Below, piece by piece: positions 1 to 10,370 of a stretch of DNA of 37,144 nt. The notes beneath the pieces are model-generated. The model did not search any database, was not told where the DNA came from, and saw only the letters and a program-made list of their open reading frames with translations. Source of the stretch: Pseudomonadales bacterium (lineage in GTDB: Bacteria > Pseudomonadota > Gammaproteobacteria > Pseudomonadales > Pseudohongiellaceae); NCBI GenBank assembly GCA_023268635.1, contig JALQUB010000052.1:1-37144 (forward strand), in the 5' to 3' direction. The first letter of the stretch is position 1. The number at the start of each line of letters is the position of its first letter. The position numbers were made by a program, and so were the translations under genes.

Positions 1-182
1 GAAGCAGCGTTGGTCTCACTCGTAGAAGCGGCGGAAGCACTAGAGGCGGCAGCCGTAGTGTGTTGCCAATTACGTACTGTGATAACTAGACCAGCTTTAT
101 TACGTGCTGTGATAACTAGACCGATCTTGGTCGTGTGGGCATACGTGTTTGAAGCCCACATCGCAACAAGGAAATAGAAAAC
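1..182. other. Unassigned sequence upstream of the kinase fragment
   Basis: No recognisable gene is visible here. The frame continuous with the kinase that follows has stops at 87-89, 117-119 and 150-152. The frame starting at base 1 is open until a stop at 175-177 and would give an Ala/Glu-rich peptide containing a ten-residue tandem repeat, which resembles no family I know. The last codons before base 183 (Glu-Ile-Glu-Asn) look like the residues that normally precede the kinase H-box, so part of this stretch may be decayed kinase sequence. Being at the very edge of the window, it could also be a contig-end artefact. Confidence 0.4.
69..122. repeat. Tandem direct repeat, 24-bp unit at 30-bp period
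   Basis: Bases 69-92 and 99-122 carry the same 24-base unit (attacgt, then a or g, then ctgtgataactagacc) with a single mismatch. The 30-base period is a multiple of three, so the TAG stop in the kinase frame is duplicated (87-89 and 117-119). In the frame beginning at base 1 the repeat encodes two similar ten-residue units. Confidence 0.8.
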
Positions 183-845
183 ATGTCGTCGCGCTTATCC
201 CATGAGTTACGCACACCGGTGACGGTGGTGCGCAGCTCGATTGAGAATCTTGCGATGATCAGCAAGGACGAAGACACGGCGGTGTATGTGCAGCGTGCCG
301 AGGAAGGCATCAGTCGTTTGAATTTAATTCTCACGGCAATGAGTGAGGCGACGCGTCTCGAACAGATGCTGCAAACCTCGGATAAGGAAAAAATCGACAT
401 CAGCGCGGTCGTGTATGGCTGCGTCGAGGGCTATAAACTTGCCTACCCTGAGTCCAAGTTTGAACTCGTCAACGAGGAAGGGAAATTATTCATAAATGGG
501 GTGCCAGAATTCGTGGCGCAACTATTGGACAAGCTCGCGGCAAACGCGGTCGAGTTCAGTTATCCGGGTCAGCCGATCGTCTTCGAGTGCAAAATGCTTA
601 GAGATCACATCTCGGTGAAGGTTTCTAACTCGGGGCCGTATCTCCCGGAGTCGATGAAGGATAGGGTATTCGAGTCGATGATTTCGGTGCGGCCACAGGA
701 GAAGCAGAAAGAACCACACTTAGGCATGGGCTTGCACATCGCAAGACTAATCGCCGAATACCACGGTGGCTCAATCCGTGCGGAGAACCGGCTCGACACG
801 GAAGGTGTGACTATCGCCGTCGTATTCCCCAAGTTTTATAAATAG
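183..845 (+). CDS. Histidine kinase catalytic half, N-terminus missing
   Basis: This encodes the cytoplasmic core of a two-component sensor kinase, which autophosphorylates on histidine and passes the phosphate to a response regulator. The H-box SHELRTP has His at residue 7. A dimerisation helix follows to about residue 75, then an N-box-like LAANAVEF near 120 and a G-box segment LGMGLHIARLIAEYHGG near 185-200. The spacer with SNSGPYLPE and FESMISVR resembles, from memory, the kinase of the proteobacterial dedicated sortase systems (TIGR03785 type). Those kinases are around 700 residues with a membrane sensor and HAMP region; this ORF has 220. The in-frame codons just upstream look kinase-like but are interrupted by stops at 150, 117 and 87. 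A remnant is likelier than a designed soluble kinase, although aaggaaa lies 9-10 bases before the ATG and could support translation. Confidence 0.75.
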   Translation: MSSRLSHELRTPVTVVRSSIENLAMISKDEDTAVYVQRAEEGISRLNLILTAMSEATRLEQMLQTSDKEKIDISAVVYGCVEGYKLAYPESKFELVNEEGKLFINGVPEFVAQLLDKLAANAVEFSYPGQPIVFECKMLRDHISVKVSNSGPYLPESMKDRVFESMISVRPQEKQKEPHLGMGLHIARLIAEYHGGSIRAENRLDTEGVTIAVVFPKFYK

Positions 846-864
846 GACTCTGCAGAAAAACGAA

Positions 865-1431
865 CTACTCGTCACCGGTATAAAACTTCGGTGCATTCAC
901 TTTCACGACTGGTGAATCTGACGCCCAGGCGTGGCAGGTGTCGATGACGCCGGGTCGTTTGTCCGAAGGTTCGATGTGTGAATCGGCCTTATTCTGTCGA
1001 TGCTTCATCAATGGCCAAATAGTCTGCATGGCTGCCGTCGCCATCGGATAGAGTAATTCGGTGAGATGCGTGCAGCCGTTTGTGCCACCCACTTTCATGC
1101 GGACCTGTTGACGCCAACCGCGGCCCATCTGTATTCCGATACACGCTTTGTAATTGGGCGTGATGCTTGGGCACATTTCGAAGGGGCTGTGTTCTGTCGA
1201 TGCTTCGATATCTTTGATCGTGAAGCTCTCATCGATAGTCACTCTGAGCAGCATTTCGTGCAGCGGTTCGCCGACCTTCACCTCGCCGCGCCAGTCGTTG
1301 CGGAACGCATAGGTTTTAGTGTCGGTCATGTGTGCTTCGATGTCGAAGAGGCCGTCTTCGCGTGCATAGCCGCGGTAATGAATAGCCCGAGTATGCACGT
1401 GCTTACGCGGCGCCGGTTCGGAGAAAGCCAT
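865..1431 (-). CDS. DUF2889 family protein
   Basis: This is a 188-residue cytoplasmic protein of the uncharacterised DUF2889 family. Family-type blocks run through it: HTRAIHYRGYAREDGLFDIE near the N-terminus, then TDTKTYAF, GEPLHEMLLRVTID, and GGTNGCTHLTELLYPMA with TAAMQTIWPL towards the end. The frame is open up to 1716, but that would run into ppiC. The ATG at 1431 begins just before the conserved region and has aggaaa 7 bases upstream, so I chose it. It diverges from ppiC across a 150-base gap that must hold both promoters. No catalytic residues can be assigned; the conserved Cys and His residues hint at metal binding, but this is speculation. Confidence 0.85.
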   Translation of the reverse strand: MAFSEPAPRKHVHTRAIHYRGYAREDGLFDIEAHMTDTKTYAFRNDWRGEVKVGEPLHEMLLRVTIDESFTIKDIEASTEHSPFEMCPSITPNYKACIGIQMGRGWRQQVRMKVGGTNGCTHLTELLYPMATAAMQTIWPLMKHRQNKADSHIEPSDKRPGVIDTCHAWASDSPVVKVNAPKFYTGDE

Positions 1432-1581
1432 AGGGGTTTCCTGATCGTGAGAAGGTGTGGCGATAAAGCTGAGGCCGTTAGTATAGCGCAAAATGGCGCT
1501 ATTGTGTGCCTGTACATCCTCGAGGCTCGTCCCTACAATGTTCGATCCAAGAACGAAATTTCCCGATAAAAGGACAAGATT

Positions 1582-1860
1582 ATGACTACAGCAAGCGCCC
1601 GCCACATCCTCGTACAAACTGAGCAAGAGTGTCTCGACCTCAAGTCTCGTATCGAAGGCGGTGAAGATTTCGCTGACCTCGCAAAAGCACATTCGTCTTG
1701 CCCTTCGAAAGCGCAAGGCGGAGACCTGGGCTCATTCGGTCCGGGTATGATGGTGAAGGAATTTGACGAAGTGGTTTTCAGCGCACCGGTCGGTACAGTC
1801 CAAGGCCCTGTACAAACTCAGTTTGGTTACCACCTACTCGAAGTCACCGCGCGCGACTAA
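1582..1860 (+). CDS. ppiC: Parvulin-type peptidyl-prolyl isomerase
   Basis: This is a small single-domain rotamase that speeds cis-trans isomerisation of Xaa-Pro bonds. It has 92 residues; E. coli PpiC has 93. The whole protein is one parvulin domain: RHILVQTEQE at the N-terminus with the first active-site His, then CPSKAQGGDLGSFGPGMM, EFDEVVFSAPVG, and GYHLLEV with the second His near the C-terminus. There is no signal peptide or membrane segment, so it is cytoplasmic, unlike SurA or PpiD. An aggac ribosome-binding site precedes the ATG. nudF starts 8 bases after the stop, so the two are probably co-transcribed. Confidence 0.93.
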   Translation: MTTASARHILVQTEQECLDLKSRIEGGEDFADLAKAHSSCPSKAQGGDLGSFGPGMMVKEFDEVVFSAPVGTVQGPVQTQFGYHLLEVTARD

Positions 1861-1867
1861 GTTCGCG

Positions 1868-2470
1868 ATGACTGCACCCCTTCAGATAGAGCTAGAGCAA
1901 CGTGAAACTTTGCTCGATAGTTTTCTCAAGGTCGACCGTCTAAGCCTCCGGCATTCATTGCTTGCTGGGGGTTGGAGCGAAACCTTGTCTCGTGAGTTGC
2001 TGCTGCGCCCACGAGCAGTGGGGGTGCTGTTGTTTGACCCCGTGTTAGACCAAGTCGTGTTGGTGCGGCAGATTCGCATCGGCATGATCGATGAAGGCCA
2101 AGACTCTTGGCTGATCGAACTCGTCGCAGGCATGGTCGAAGACGGTGAGCAGCCAATCGACGTCGCTGCGCGTGAGAGTCTCGAAGAGGCGAATGCACAG
2201 CCGCAGGGACTCGTGCAGATTAGTGAGTATTACAACAGCCCGGGAATCAGTAATGAACGGATTACACTGTTCTGTGGCCGAGTCGATGCGAGTCAGGCGG
2301 GTGGGGTATTCGGCCTCGACGACGAGCACGAAGATATTGAAGTGCTCGCCTTCGATCGTGAAGAAGCATTCGCGTTCGTGGCGTCGGGCAAAATTAACAA
2401 TGCGATGACGATTATTGCGCTGCAGTGGTTGCAGTTAAACCGTCAAGAACTCCTGGCGCAATGGGCGTAG
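1868..2470 (+). CDS. nudF: ADP-ribose pyrophosphatase (Nudix hydrolase)
   Basis: The enzyme hydrolyses ADP-ribose to AMP and ribose 5-phosphate. The product has 200 residues (E. coli NudF 209). The Nudix box is present as GMVEDGEQPIDVAARESLEEA, with the catalytic RE..EE intact; the small residue after it is Asn where Gly is usual. The downstream SPGISNERI, GLDDEHEDI and NNAMTIIALQWL segments match the NudF subfamily closely. The frame is open from 1763 inside ppiC, but that part overlaps a solid gene, so the ATG at 1868 is the start. It opens the conserved nudF-yqiB-cpdA-yqiA-parE order, and the next gene starts 20 bases downstream. Confidence 0.93.
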   Translation: MTAPLQIELEQRETLLDSFLKVDRLSLRHSLLAGGWSETLSRELLLRPRAVGVLLFDPVLDQVVLVRQIRIGMIDEGQDSWLIELVAGMVEDGEQPIDVAARESLEEANAQPQGLVQISEYYNSPGISNERITLFCGRVDASQAGGVFGLDDEHEDIEVLAFDREEAFAFVASGKINNAMTIIALQWLQLNRQELLAQWA

Positions 2471-2490
2471 TCACGTTAACCGAGTAGGAC

Positions 2491-3039
2491 ATGCCGAAGA
2501 AAAAATACAGCATAGATTTAGTTAAGCAGATGGCCGAGTGTGATGCGAATTACATTCGACTGCTCAGACTGATGCCCGTGCTTGCGGCTCATCGTCAGCG
2601 CGACTATGCTGAATTCGATGTCGTCTCGCTGCATGACTCCAGCCGATCCATTGGTGAATCGGATGCGCCAGAAAAGGCATTAGAAGGCATGCGCTCGGTG
2701 TTTACCCTCGCCGAGTTCGATTCCGAGCCGGTCACCGTCGAGATCACTATCCTCGAGGCATTTAAATACACGACGACGCTCGAGGTCGTGCAGAAACCGA
2801 TGATGCGCGACTGGATGACGAACCCTTCGATGTTGATCCGGGTCTATCATGACGCGAGTACCGCCGAGGTAGTGTCCTATCAGGGCCACAGAAATCTCGA
2901 GCCTCGCTATGCCCAGCCAAACGCGAGAATGTATCAGCCCGATGAGAAAGGGCAGGTCAATCAATTCCTCGGCGAGTGGCTGACGCATTGTCTCGCAGTA
3001 GGCCAGAGCGCAGAGACGGTCTGGGCCAGTGGCGACTAA
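2491..3039 (+). CDS. yqiB: YqiB-like DUF1249 protein
   Basis: This is a 182-residue soluble protein of the DUF1249 (YqiB) family, whose biochemical role is unknown. Recognisable blocks are MAECDANYIRLLRLMP near the N-terminus, VTIEI-like EPVTVEITILE, the central YTTTLEV, MLIRVYHDA, AEVVSYQGHRNL, and the C-terminal YQPDEKGQVNQFLGEWL. Its place between nudF and cpdA is the same as in E. coli and Pseudomonas and supports the call independently. Its last codons overlap the GTG start of the next gene by 11 bases, so the two are probably translationally coupled. Confidence 0.9.
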   Translation: MPKKKYSIDLVKQMAECDANYIRLLRLMPVLAAHRQRDYAEFDVVSLHDSSRSIGESDAPEKALEGMRSVFTLAEFDSEPVTVEITILEAFKYTTTLEVVQKPMMRDWMTNPSMLIRVYHDASTAEVVSYQGHRNLEPRYAQPNARMYQPDEKGQVNQFLGEWLTHCLAVGQSAETVWASGD

Positions 3040-4402
3040 ATCCTACACGCTGTTACAGCTCAGCGATTCACACCTCAGCGCGGCGCCAGACGCCGAACTC
3101 AAGGGCATCAACACCAGCGACTCGCTCGCCGCGGTGGCCGCCCTCGCGGCGAAGGACCGGCGGACCTACGACGCGCTGATCGCCACCGGTGACCTGTCGC
3201 AAGATGGCAGCATGGAGTCTTATCAACGTTTCTTCTCGTCGGCGGCTGTCGCACTAAGCAATTCTGACGCCGAATTCCGCTGGCTAGCCGGCAACCACGA
3301 TGATCCCAGCGTCATGGCTCAAGTCGTCGCACCGTCTCGACAATTGCGGCTCGGTAGGTGGCTCATTCTGCTAGTCGATTCGAAGGTAGAGGATGGTGTC
3401 TATGGTGAGTTAGGGGAGGCGCAGCTCGCGAGTTTACGGACTCAGTTGGCGGAAACCTCCGAGTTTGTTCTCCTCTGCTTGCATCACAACCCTTCGCTTA
3501 CCGGTGCTAATTGGATCCACGACATCGGTCTTCGAGACGGCCCGGCCTTGCTCGAACTGCTGCAGGAATTCGATTGCGTGCGTGCGGTGCTGCACGGGCA
3601 TATCCACCATCGCTTCGAGCACACCTACAAGCAGCTCACGGTGCTCGGCACACCGTCGACCTGTGTGCAGTTTTGCGAACAAACCGACGAGTTTGCCCTG
3701 GATACACAGCAACCCGGTTATCGCTGGCTCACGCTGCATGACGATGGCTCTTTCGATACCGGCGTCGAGCGGCTAGACGAGGGCTGCTTCCTGCCGAAAA
3801 CAGCCGAGGGTCCATACGTCCTCTATCTGCATGGTTTCCTGAGTTCGCCCCAATCGGTCAAGGCGCGGCAGACGCTGGCTTACTGCGAGAAACAAGGCAT
3901 CGAGATCGATATTCCGTTCTTGAAAGAGGGGCCTGCGGCGTCGTTAGCCATGCTGCGCGAACGTCTCAGGCGCGGCCTGAACAGGCACGGTAGTGCCGTG
4001 CTCATTGGTAGCTCCCTCGGTGCTTACTATGCGACCGCACTCGCCGACGAGTTTGGCCTGCGCGCCGCACTGATTAATCCGGCGGTGCGTCCTTATTTAT
4101 TGCTGCGTGACTACCTCGGCGAGCAGAAGAATCATTACAGCGATGACATCCAGCTGGTGACAGAAGCGCAGATGCAGGAGCTGCTCGATATGGAAGTACA
4201 GTCCTTGGCTCGTCCGCAAAATTTTTTGGTGATGCTGCAAACCGGTGATGAGACACTAGACTACAGGGAGGCTGCGGAGAAATACGCGGCGTCTAAGCTC
4301 TTGATTCACGAGGGTGGCGATCACAGCTATGTGGGCTTTGAGCAAGAATTACCGCAGGTCTTCGCGTTTTTGCTATCAAGAAACGGCTCTAAAGCGCGAT
4401 AG
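3029..4402 (+). CDS. cpdA: CpdA phosphodiesterase - YqiA esterase fusion
   Basis: One continuous 457-residue ORF carries two proteins that are separate neighbours in E. coli. Residues 1-~258 are CpdA, a calcineurin-type 3',5'-cyclic-AMP phosphodiesterase: the metal ligands are seen as DSH (13-15), GD (54-55), GNHD (88-91), HH (162-163) and GHIHH (200-204). Residues ~262-457 are YqiA, an alpha/beta-hydrolase esterase: YLHGFLSSPQSVKA, the nucleophile motif GSSLG (327-331, Ser329), INPAVRP (349-355), QTGDETLDY with Asp407, and GGDHSY with His432. No stop or frame break lies between them and only a few linker residues separate them. The start is GTG at 3029, overlapping yqiB by 11 bases; an ATG is not available before the first metal motif. 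Both catalytic sets look intact, so two activities are expected on one chain. An assembly indel could mimic a fusion, but one removing the stop while preserving both domains is unlikely. Confidence 0.92.
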   Translation: MATKSYTLLQLSDSHLSAAPDAELKGINTSDSLAAVAALAAKDRRTYDALIATGDLSQDGSMESYQRFFSSAAVALSNSDAEFRWLAGNHDDPSVMAQVVAPSRQLRLGRWLILLVDSKVEDGVYGELGEAQLASLRTQLAETSEFVLLCLHHNPSLTGANWIHDIGLRDGPALLELLQEFDCVRAVLHGHIHHRFEHTYKQLTVLGTPSTCVQFCEQTDEFALDTQQPGYRWLTLHDDGSFDTGVERLDEGCFLPKTAEGPYVLYLHGFLSSPQSVKARQTLAYCEKQGIEIDIPFLKEGPAASLAMLRERLRRGLNRHGSAVLIGSSLGAYYATALADEFGLRAALINPAVRPYLLLRDYLGEQKNHYSDDIQLVTEAQMQELLDMEVQSLARPQNFLVMLQTGDETLDYREAAEKYAASKLLIHEGGDHSYVGFEQELPQVFAFLLSRNGSKAR

Positions 4403-6400
<1,998 letters not shown>

Positions 6401-6426
6401 CGCGACAGTAAATCAAGAGAGTAGGC

Positions 6427-8724
6427 ATGAACGAAGAAATTACAATTAGCGATGATGGCATCGAACAGATATCGCTCAGGGACTACACCCAGAGCGCCTA
6501 TCTCAATTACTCGATGTACGTCATCAACGACCGCGCGCTTCCCAATCTGGGAGATGGCCTCAAGCCGGTACAGCGCCGCATTATTTATGCGATGTCTGAG
6601 TTGGGGCTCAAGGCCTCGGCGAAATTTAAGAAGTCGGCGCGCACGATCGGCGACGTGATCGGTAAGTTCCATCCACACGGTGACTCCGCTTGCTACGAGG
6701 CGATGGTGTTGATGGCGCAGCCATTCAGTTACCGCTATCCGCTCGTCGATGGGCAGGGCAACTGGGGCTCACCGGACGATCCCAAGTCCTTTGCGGCGAT
6801 GCGTTATACCGAATCACGGCTGCAGGGTTATGCCGATGTGTTACTCGGTGAGCTCGGTCAGGGCACGGTGGATTGGAAGCCGAATTTCGATGGCACGATG
6901 GACGAGCCCGAGATGTTGCCGGCTCGCCTGCCGAACGTGTTATTGAACGGTGGCAGTGGCATTGCCGTGGGTATGGCCACGGACATCCCGCCACACAATC
7001 TGCGTGAGGTGGCGAACGCCGCGGTACACTTATTGGAACGCCCTAAGGCCACGCTCGAGGATATCTGCGAAATCATTCAAGGGCCCGACTACCCCACGGA
7101 AGCCGAGCTCATCACGCCCAAGAGCGATATTTTGGAGATGTATCGCAACGGCCGCGGTTCGCTGAAAGCACGCGCAATCTACACGAAGGAGGGCGACGAG
7201 ATCGTGGTCACGGCGCTGCCGTATCAGGTCTCGGGTGCGAAGGTGCTAGAGCAGATTGCGGCGCAGATGCAGAAGAAGAAACTGCCGATGGTTGTCGATC
7301 TGCGTGATGAATCTGACCACGAGAATCCGACACGTATCGTCATCGTGCCGAAATCGAATCGCGTGGATGTCGAGGCGCTGATGCTGCATCTCTTCTCGAC
7401 GACGGATCTCGAGAAGAATTACCGCGTCAACTTCAACATGATCGGCATTAACAAGCGTCCCCAGGTCAAAGATCTGCGTTCTTTGCTGGTGGAGTGGCTG
7501 CAGTTCCGTACCGCCACGGTACGTCGACGCCTGCAATTCCGTCTCGACAAGATCCTCGACCGCCTGCATATCTTGGAAGGCTTGTTGGTCGCCTATCTCA
7601 ATATCGATGAAGTTATCCGCATTGTCCGGACCGAGGACAAACCGAAGCCGGCGCTAGTCGCGGCGTTTAAGATCAGTGAGCGACAGGCTGAAGCGATCCT
7701 CGAACTTAAACTCCGCCAGTTGGCGAAACTCGAAGAGATCAAGATTACCGGCGAGCAGGCCGAGCTGGCAGCAGAGCGCGAGACCATCGAGCGTCTGTTG
7801 GGCTCGGATACGCGTCTGAAGACGTTCATCAAGAAGGAAATCCAAGCCGATGCGGACAAGTACGGCGACGACCGCCGCACGCCGTTGGTTGAGCGTGGCG
7901 AAGCCAAGGCCTTCCTGGCCACTGAATTGGTGTCCGCCGAGCCGGTCACGGTCGTCTTGTCTGAGCGTGGCTGGGTGCGTGCGGCGAAGGGCCATGAGGT
8001 CGACGCCGCAGGCCTGCAATATAAGTCGGGCGACAAATTTAAGCAGGCCGCCCGCGGCAAGAGCAGCCAACTGGCGATATTCCTCGATTCCACGGGCCGA
8101 ACATATTCGGTGCCTGCCCATTCTCTGCCTTCGGCGCGCGGGCAGGGCGAGCCATTGTCCGGCAAAGTGAATCCCCCTTCGGGCGCAACCTTCGAGGGCG
8201 TATTGATCGGTGATGACAATAGGGATGTGCTGCTCGCCAGCGACGGCGGCTACGGCTTCGTTGGCAAGCTGGGCGACCTCGTCAGTAAGAACAAGGCAGG
8301 CAAGGCCGTGCTCAAGCCTTCGAAGGGAGGCTTAATCCTGCCGCCTATCGAGGTCAATGATTACGAGAGCGACCGCATCGTCGCCATCAGCAATGAGGGC
8401 CGCATGCTCATGTTCCCATTAAGGGAGTTGCCACGCCTAGCCAAGGGCAAGGGGAATAAGATCATCGGTGTGCCCCCCGCTCGGGTGGCCGATCGAGTCG
8501 AATTCGTGGTCGCCATCGCAGTGCTGGGTGAAAACGATTCGTTGACCGTGCACGCCGGCAAGCGCCACCATAATCTGAAGCCCGCCGATCTTGAGCATTA
8601 TGCTGGAGAGCGTGGACGTCGCGGCAACAAGCTGCCGCGGGGCTTCCAGAATGTGGATGCGATCGAGGTGGTGTCGAAGGCCGATAAAGCGTCTCTGTCG
8701 GAGACAGGGGACTTACTCAACTGA
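6427..8724 (+). CDS. parC: DNA topoisomerase IV subunit A
   Basis: This is the breakage-reunion subunit of topoisomerase IV. It has 765 residues (E. coli ParC 752). The winged-helix catalytic domain has [12 protein letters not shown] at 82-93 and the active-site tyrosine Tyr127 in [10 protein letters not shown]. The tower and coiled-coil region follows ([25 protein letters not shown] near 420-435). A degenerate C-terminal beta-pinwheel covers about 510-750 and lacks the GyrA box, which argues for ParC over GyrA. The residues aligned with E. coli Ser80 and Glu84 are Ser87 and Glu91, the quinolone-sensitive state. It sits 26 bases after parE, presumably in one operon. Confidence 0.96.
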   Translation: MNEEITISDDGIEQISLRDYTQSAYLNYSMYVINDRALPNLGDGLKPVQRRIIYAMSELGLKASAKFKKSARTIGDVIGKFHPHGDSACYEAMVLMAQPFSYRYPLVDGQGNWGSPDDPKSFAAMRYTESRLQGYADVLLGELGQGTVDWKPNFDGTMDEPEMLPARLPNVLLNGGSGIAVGMATDIPPHNLREVANAAVHLLERPKATLEDICEIIQGPDYPTEAELITPKSDILEMYRNGRGSLKARAIYTKEGDEIVVTALPYQVSGAKVLEQIAAQMQKKKLPMVVDLRDESDHENPTRIVIVPKSNRVDVEALMLHLFSTTDLEKNYRVNFNMIGINKRPQVKDLRSLLVEWLQFRTATVRRRLQFRLDKILDRLHILEGLLVAYLNIDEVIRIVRTEDKPKPALVAAFKISERQAEAILELKLRQLAKLEEIKITGEQAELAAERETIERLLGSDTRLKTFIKKEIQADADKYGDDRRTPLVERGEAKAFLATELVSAEPVTVVLSERGWVRAAKGHEVDAAGLQYKSGDKFKQAARGKSSQLAIFLDSTGRTYSVPAHSLPSARGQGEPLSGKVNPPSGATFEGVLIGDDNRDVLLASDGGYGFVGKLGDLVSKNKAGKAVLKPSKGGLILPPIEVNDYESDRIVAISNEGRMLMFPLRELPRLAKGKGNKIIGVPPARVADRVEFVVAIAVLGENDSLTVHAGKRHHNLKPADLEHYAGERGRRGNKLPRGFQNVDAIEVVSKADKASLSETGDLLN

Positions 8725-8739
8725 GTCTCAACTGAGACT
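8724..8739. terminator. Short inverted repeat between convergent parC and AhpA-like genes
   Basis: A seven-base inverted repeat (agtctca / tgagact with a two-base centre) spans the 13-base gap between two convergent stop codons. A neighbouring direct repeat of ctcaactgag overlaps it. No clear T-run follows on either strand, so terminator function is doubtful. Confidence 0.25.
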
Positions 8740-10282
8740 AGTCGTCAGTCCCCGGCGCATTCGACCAGAGTCCGATGAGTTGATGCGCCTGCCGGTCGAG
8801 CAGCAGTCGATAGTCCGATAGTGGTTCGAGGCTGAGGTAGGCCTCGAAGTCGAAGGGACTCGCGTGTGTGTCGAGGTACGCGTGAGCGTCGAGTCGGGCG
8901 CCATCTCCGGCGGCTTCGTAACAGGGTTCGCTGATTAGCAGCGAGTTGTCGGGCGCTTCATTACTCAGCGCACGGGCTTGATCCAGAGTCTCTCCGCTGA
9001 GCGAGTTAGTCTCATGAGTGATTGGCGAGTAGATGCCGCGCAGCATCGAGCCGCTGTGCGCGGCGAGGGTAAACTTCGCGCCTAATAGTCCAATCTCCGA
9101 CATCATCTGTTCGCGCATCGCCTGGGCCTTCTGTCTTTCTCGTTCCAACGTCCGCTCGGGTTTCCAATTAAGCGCCTCGTTGTCAGTCTCCTCGGCTTCA
9201 TCCTCGGGCAGGGTAGGCAGCGAGGGCTTATTGATTTCTTCGACCAGACGCAGGAACAGCTGGCCCGCACAGATCGCGTAGAAGGCCTGCTCTTCTTCGA
9301 GTTGCGACTCACCAAAGTGAATGATCACTTCTTCTTCAGAGCATGAGCTGACAACACCGTTATACATCTCGCTCACTTTGCCCGCGAAGAAGTAATACTT
9401 GTTGCGAAGATTAATGAACAAGTCCTCGTTGAGCGTCGAACCCAGGTAGGTGTAGTTAGACATCTTCACACACAGTACGGCGACGCCCTGGTGGCCGGCC
9501 TGAGTGTAGCGCTCAGGCTCGAACTCGGGCAGCTGTTGAGGGAAGCGGCTGATGAAGGTGTTCTGCATGAGGAATTCGGCAGTCTGGTTGTACTGATGGA
9601 TCGCGCGCGAGACCTCGTCATCGCCATCGGGTTCGGGGCAGGATTCGATGTCGCCGTTGCGGATGTTCGCCAGAGACTGGGCGAGCAAGTTGACGGGGAA
9701 GCTCACCAGATAGCTGAAATAGGTCGAGGTGAGCACGACGGCGACGAGGATTAGCAGCAAGGAGAAGCCGAGAATCATGAGCAGATTGTTGACCACGGTG
9801 ACTTCGATGTTGCTGAGGTCGAGCACCAGCCTCACCGAACCCGCCGTCGAGCCCTGCAAGCTAATCGGCACGCTGTAATCTGCATGCTCTTGGCTCAGCG
9901 CTATGGGCAGAGGAATGAAGGCTTTAGCGTCCGGCAGTTTTTGAGTCGCGATCGCGATGACTTCGTTGTCGATGTTAATGACTGCCAGCTCAACGATCGA
10001 TGTCCCGCGAATCAGCTCATCGAGCACCACGTTCATGCTTATCCTGTCGTTGGCGAGTACAAGCTCCGTCATCTGCAGCGCGGTTTGCTGTGCGACCGTG
10101 TAACCCAATTCATCGGCCTGCTGTTGCAGCAGGCGCTGGGTGTTGTAATTGCTAATTAACCAGAACGCGCACATGCCAAGGGCGAGGAGTAGGCACACGG
10201 CGATGGTGAAGCGATTGCCGATTTTCTCGCTGCTGCTTGAATCGTCTGAGAGGTCGTCGGCTAGAAGATCGTTGTCGCTCAC
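8738..10282 (-). CDS. AhpA/YtjB-like membrane protein with HAMP and cyclase-like domain
   Basis: This is a 514-residue inner-membrane protein. An acidic N-terminus is followed by a first membrane helix at about 26-45, a periplasmic domain to about 163, a second helix at 165-190 and a HAMP-like segment at 186-236 (FPVNLLAQSLANIRNGDI, DDEVSRAIHQYN). The periplasmic part resembles the AhpA/YtjB (SMP_2) family. From about residue 266, GVAVLCVKMSNYTYLGSTL and VVSSCSEEEVIIHFG have the outline of a class III nucleotide-cyclase fold, but the usual metal-binding aspartates are replaced, so cyclase activity is not expected. The start is GTG with agga 8-9 bases upstream. It lies 88 bases downstream of epmB on the same strand and converges with parC. 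Its function is unknown; a sensory or scaffold role is inference. Confidence 0.65.
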   Translation of the reverse strand: MSDNDLLADDLSDDSSSSEKIGNRFTIAVCLLLALGMCAFWLISNYNTQRLLQQQADELGYTVAQQTALQMTELVLANDRISMNVVLDELIRGTSIVELAVINIDNEVIAIATQKLPDAKAFIPLPIALSQEHADYSVPISLQGSTAGSVRLVLDLSNIEVTVVNNLLMILGFSLLLILVAVVLTSTYFSYLVSFPVNLLAQSLANIRNGDIESCPEPDGDDEVSRAIHQYNQTAEFLMQNTFISRFPQQLPEFEPERYTQAGHQGVAVLCVKMSNYTYLGSTLNEDLFINLRNKYYFFAGKVSEMYNGVVSSCSEEEVIIHFGESQLEEEQAFYAICAGQLFLRLVEEINKPSLPTLPEDEAEETDNEALNWKPERTLERERQKAQAMREQMMSEIGLLGAKFTLAAHSGSMLRGIYSPITHETNSLSGETLDQARALSNEAPDNSLLISEPCYEAAGDGARLDAHAYLDTHASPFDFEAYLSLEPLSDYRLLLDRQAHQLIGLWSNAPGTDD

Positions 10283-10370
10283 TACTGGTTTCCTGAGAGG
10301 GTGTTTCGGTCTTCAGTTTGTCGGCCACAAACCTCAATTCTGGAAGAATTTGCGCGGTAAGAGGTCGTGT

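Noticed and set aside
69-122. Start of a CRISPR array or integron-like repeat
   Set aside because: There are only two units, separated by six bases, with no spacers or cas genes; a local tandem duplication explains it.
1066-1569. 167-codon plus-strand ORF across the DUF2889 gene
   Set aside because: It is antisense to a gene with clear family motifs, and its translation shows no recognisable domain.
1432-1716. N-terminal extension of the DUF2889 frame into ppiC
   Set aside because: The extension overlaps ppiC on the other strand, and a good ribosome-binding site precedes the ATG at 1431.
6670-6700. Possible quinolone-resistance substitutions in ParC
   Set aside because: The residues aligned with E. 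coli Ser80 and Glu84 are unchanged, so no resistance allele is indicated.
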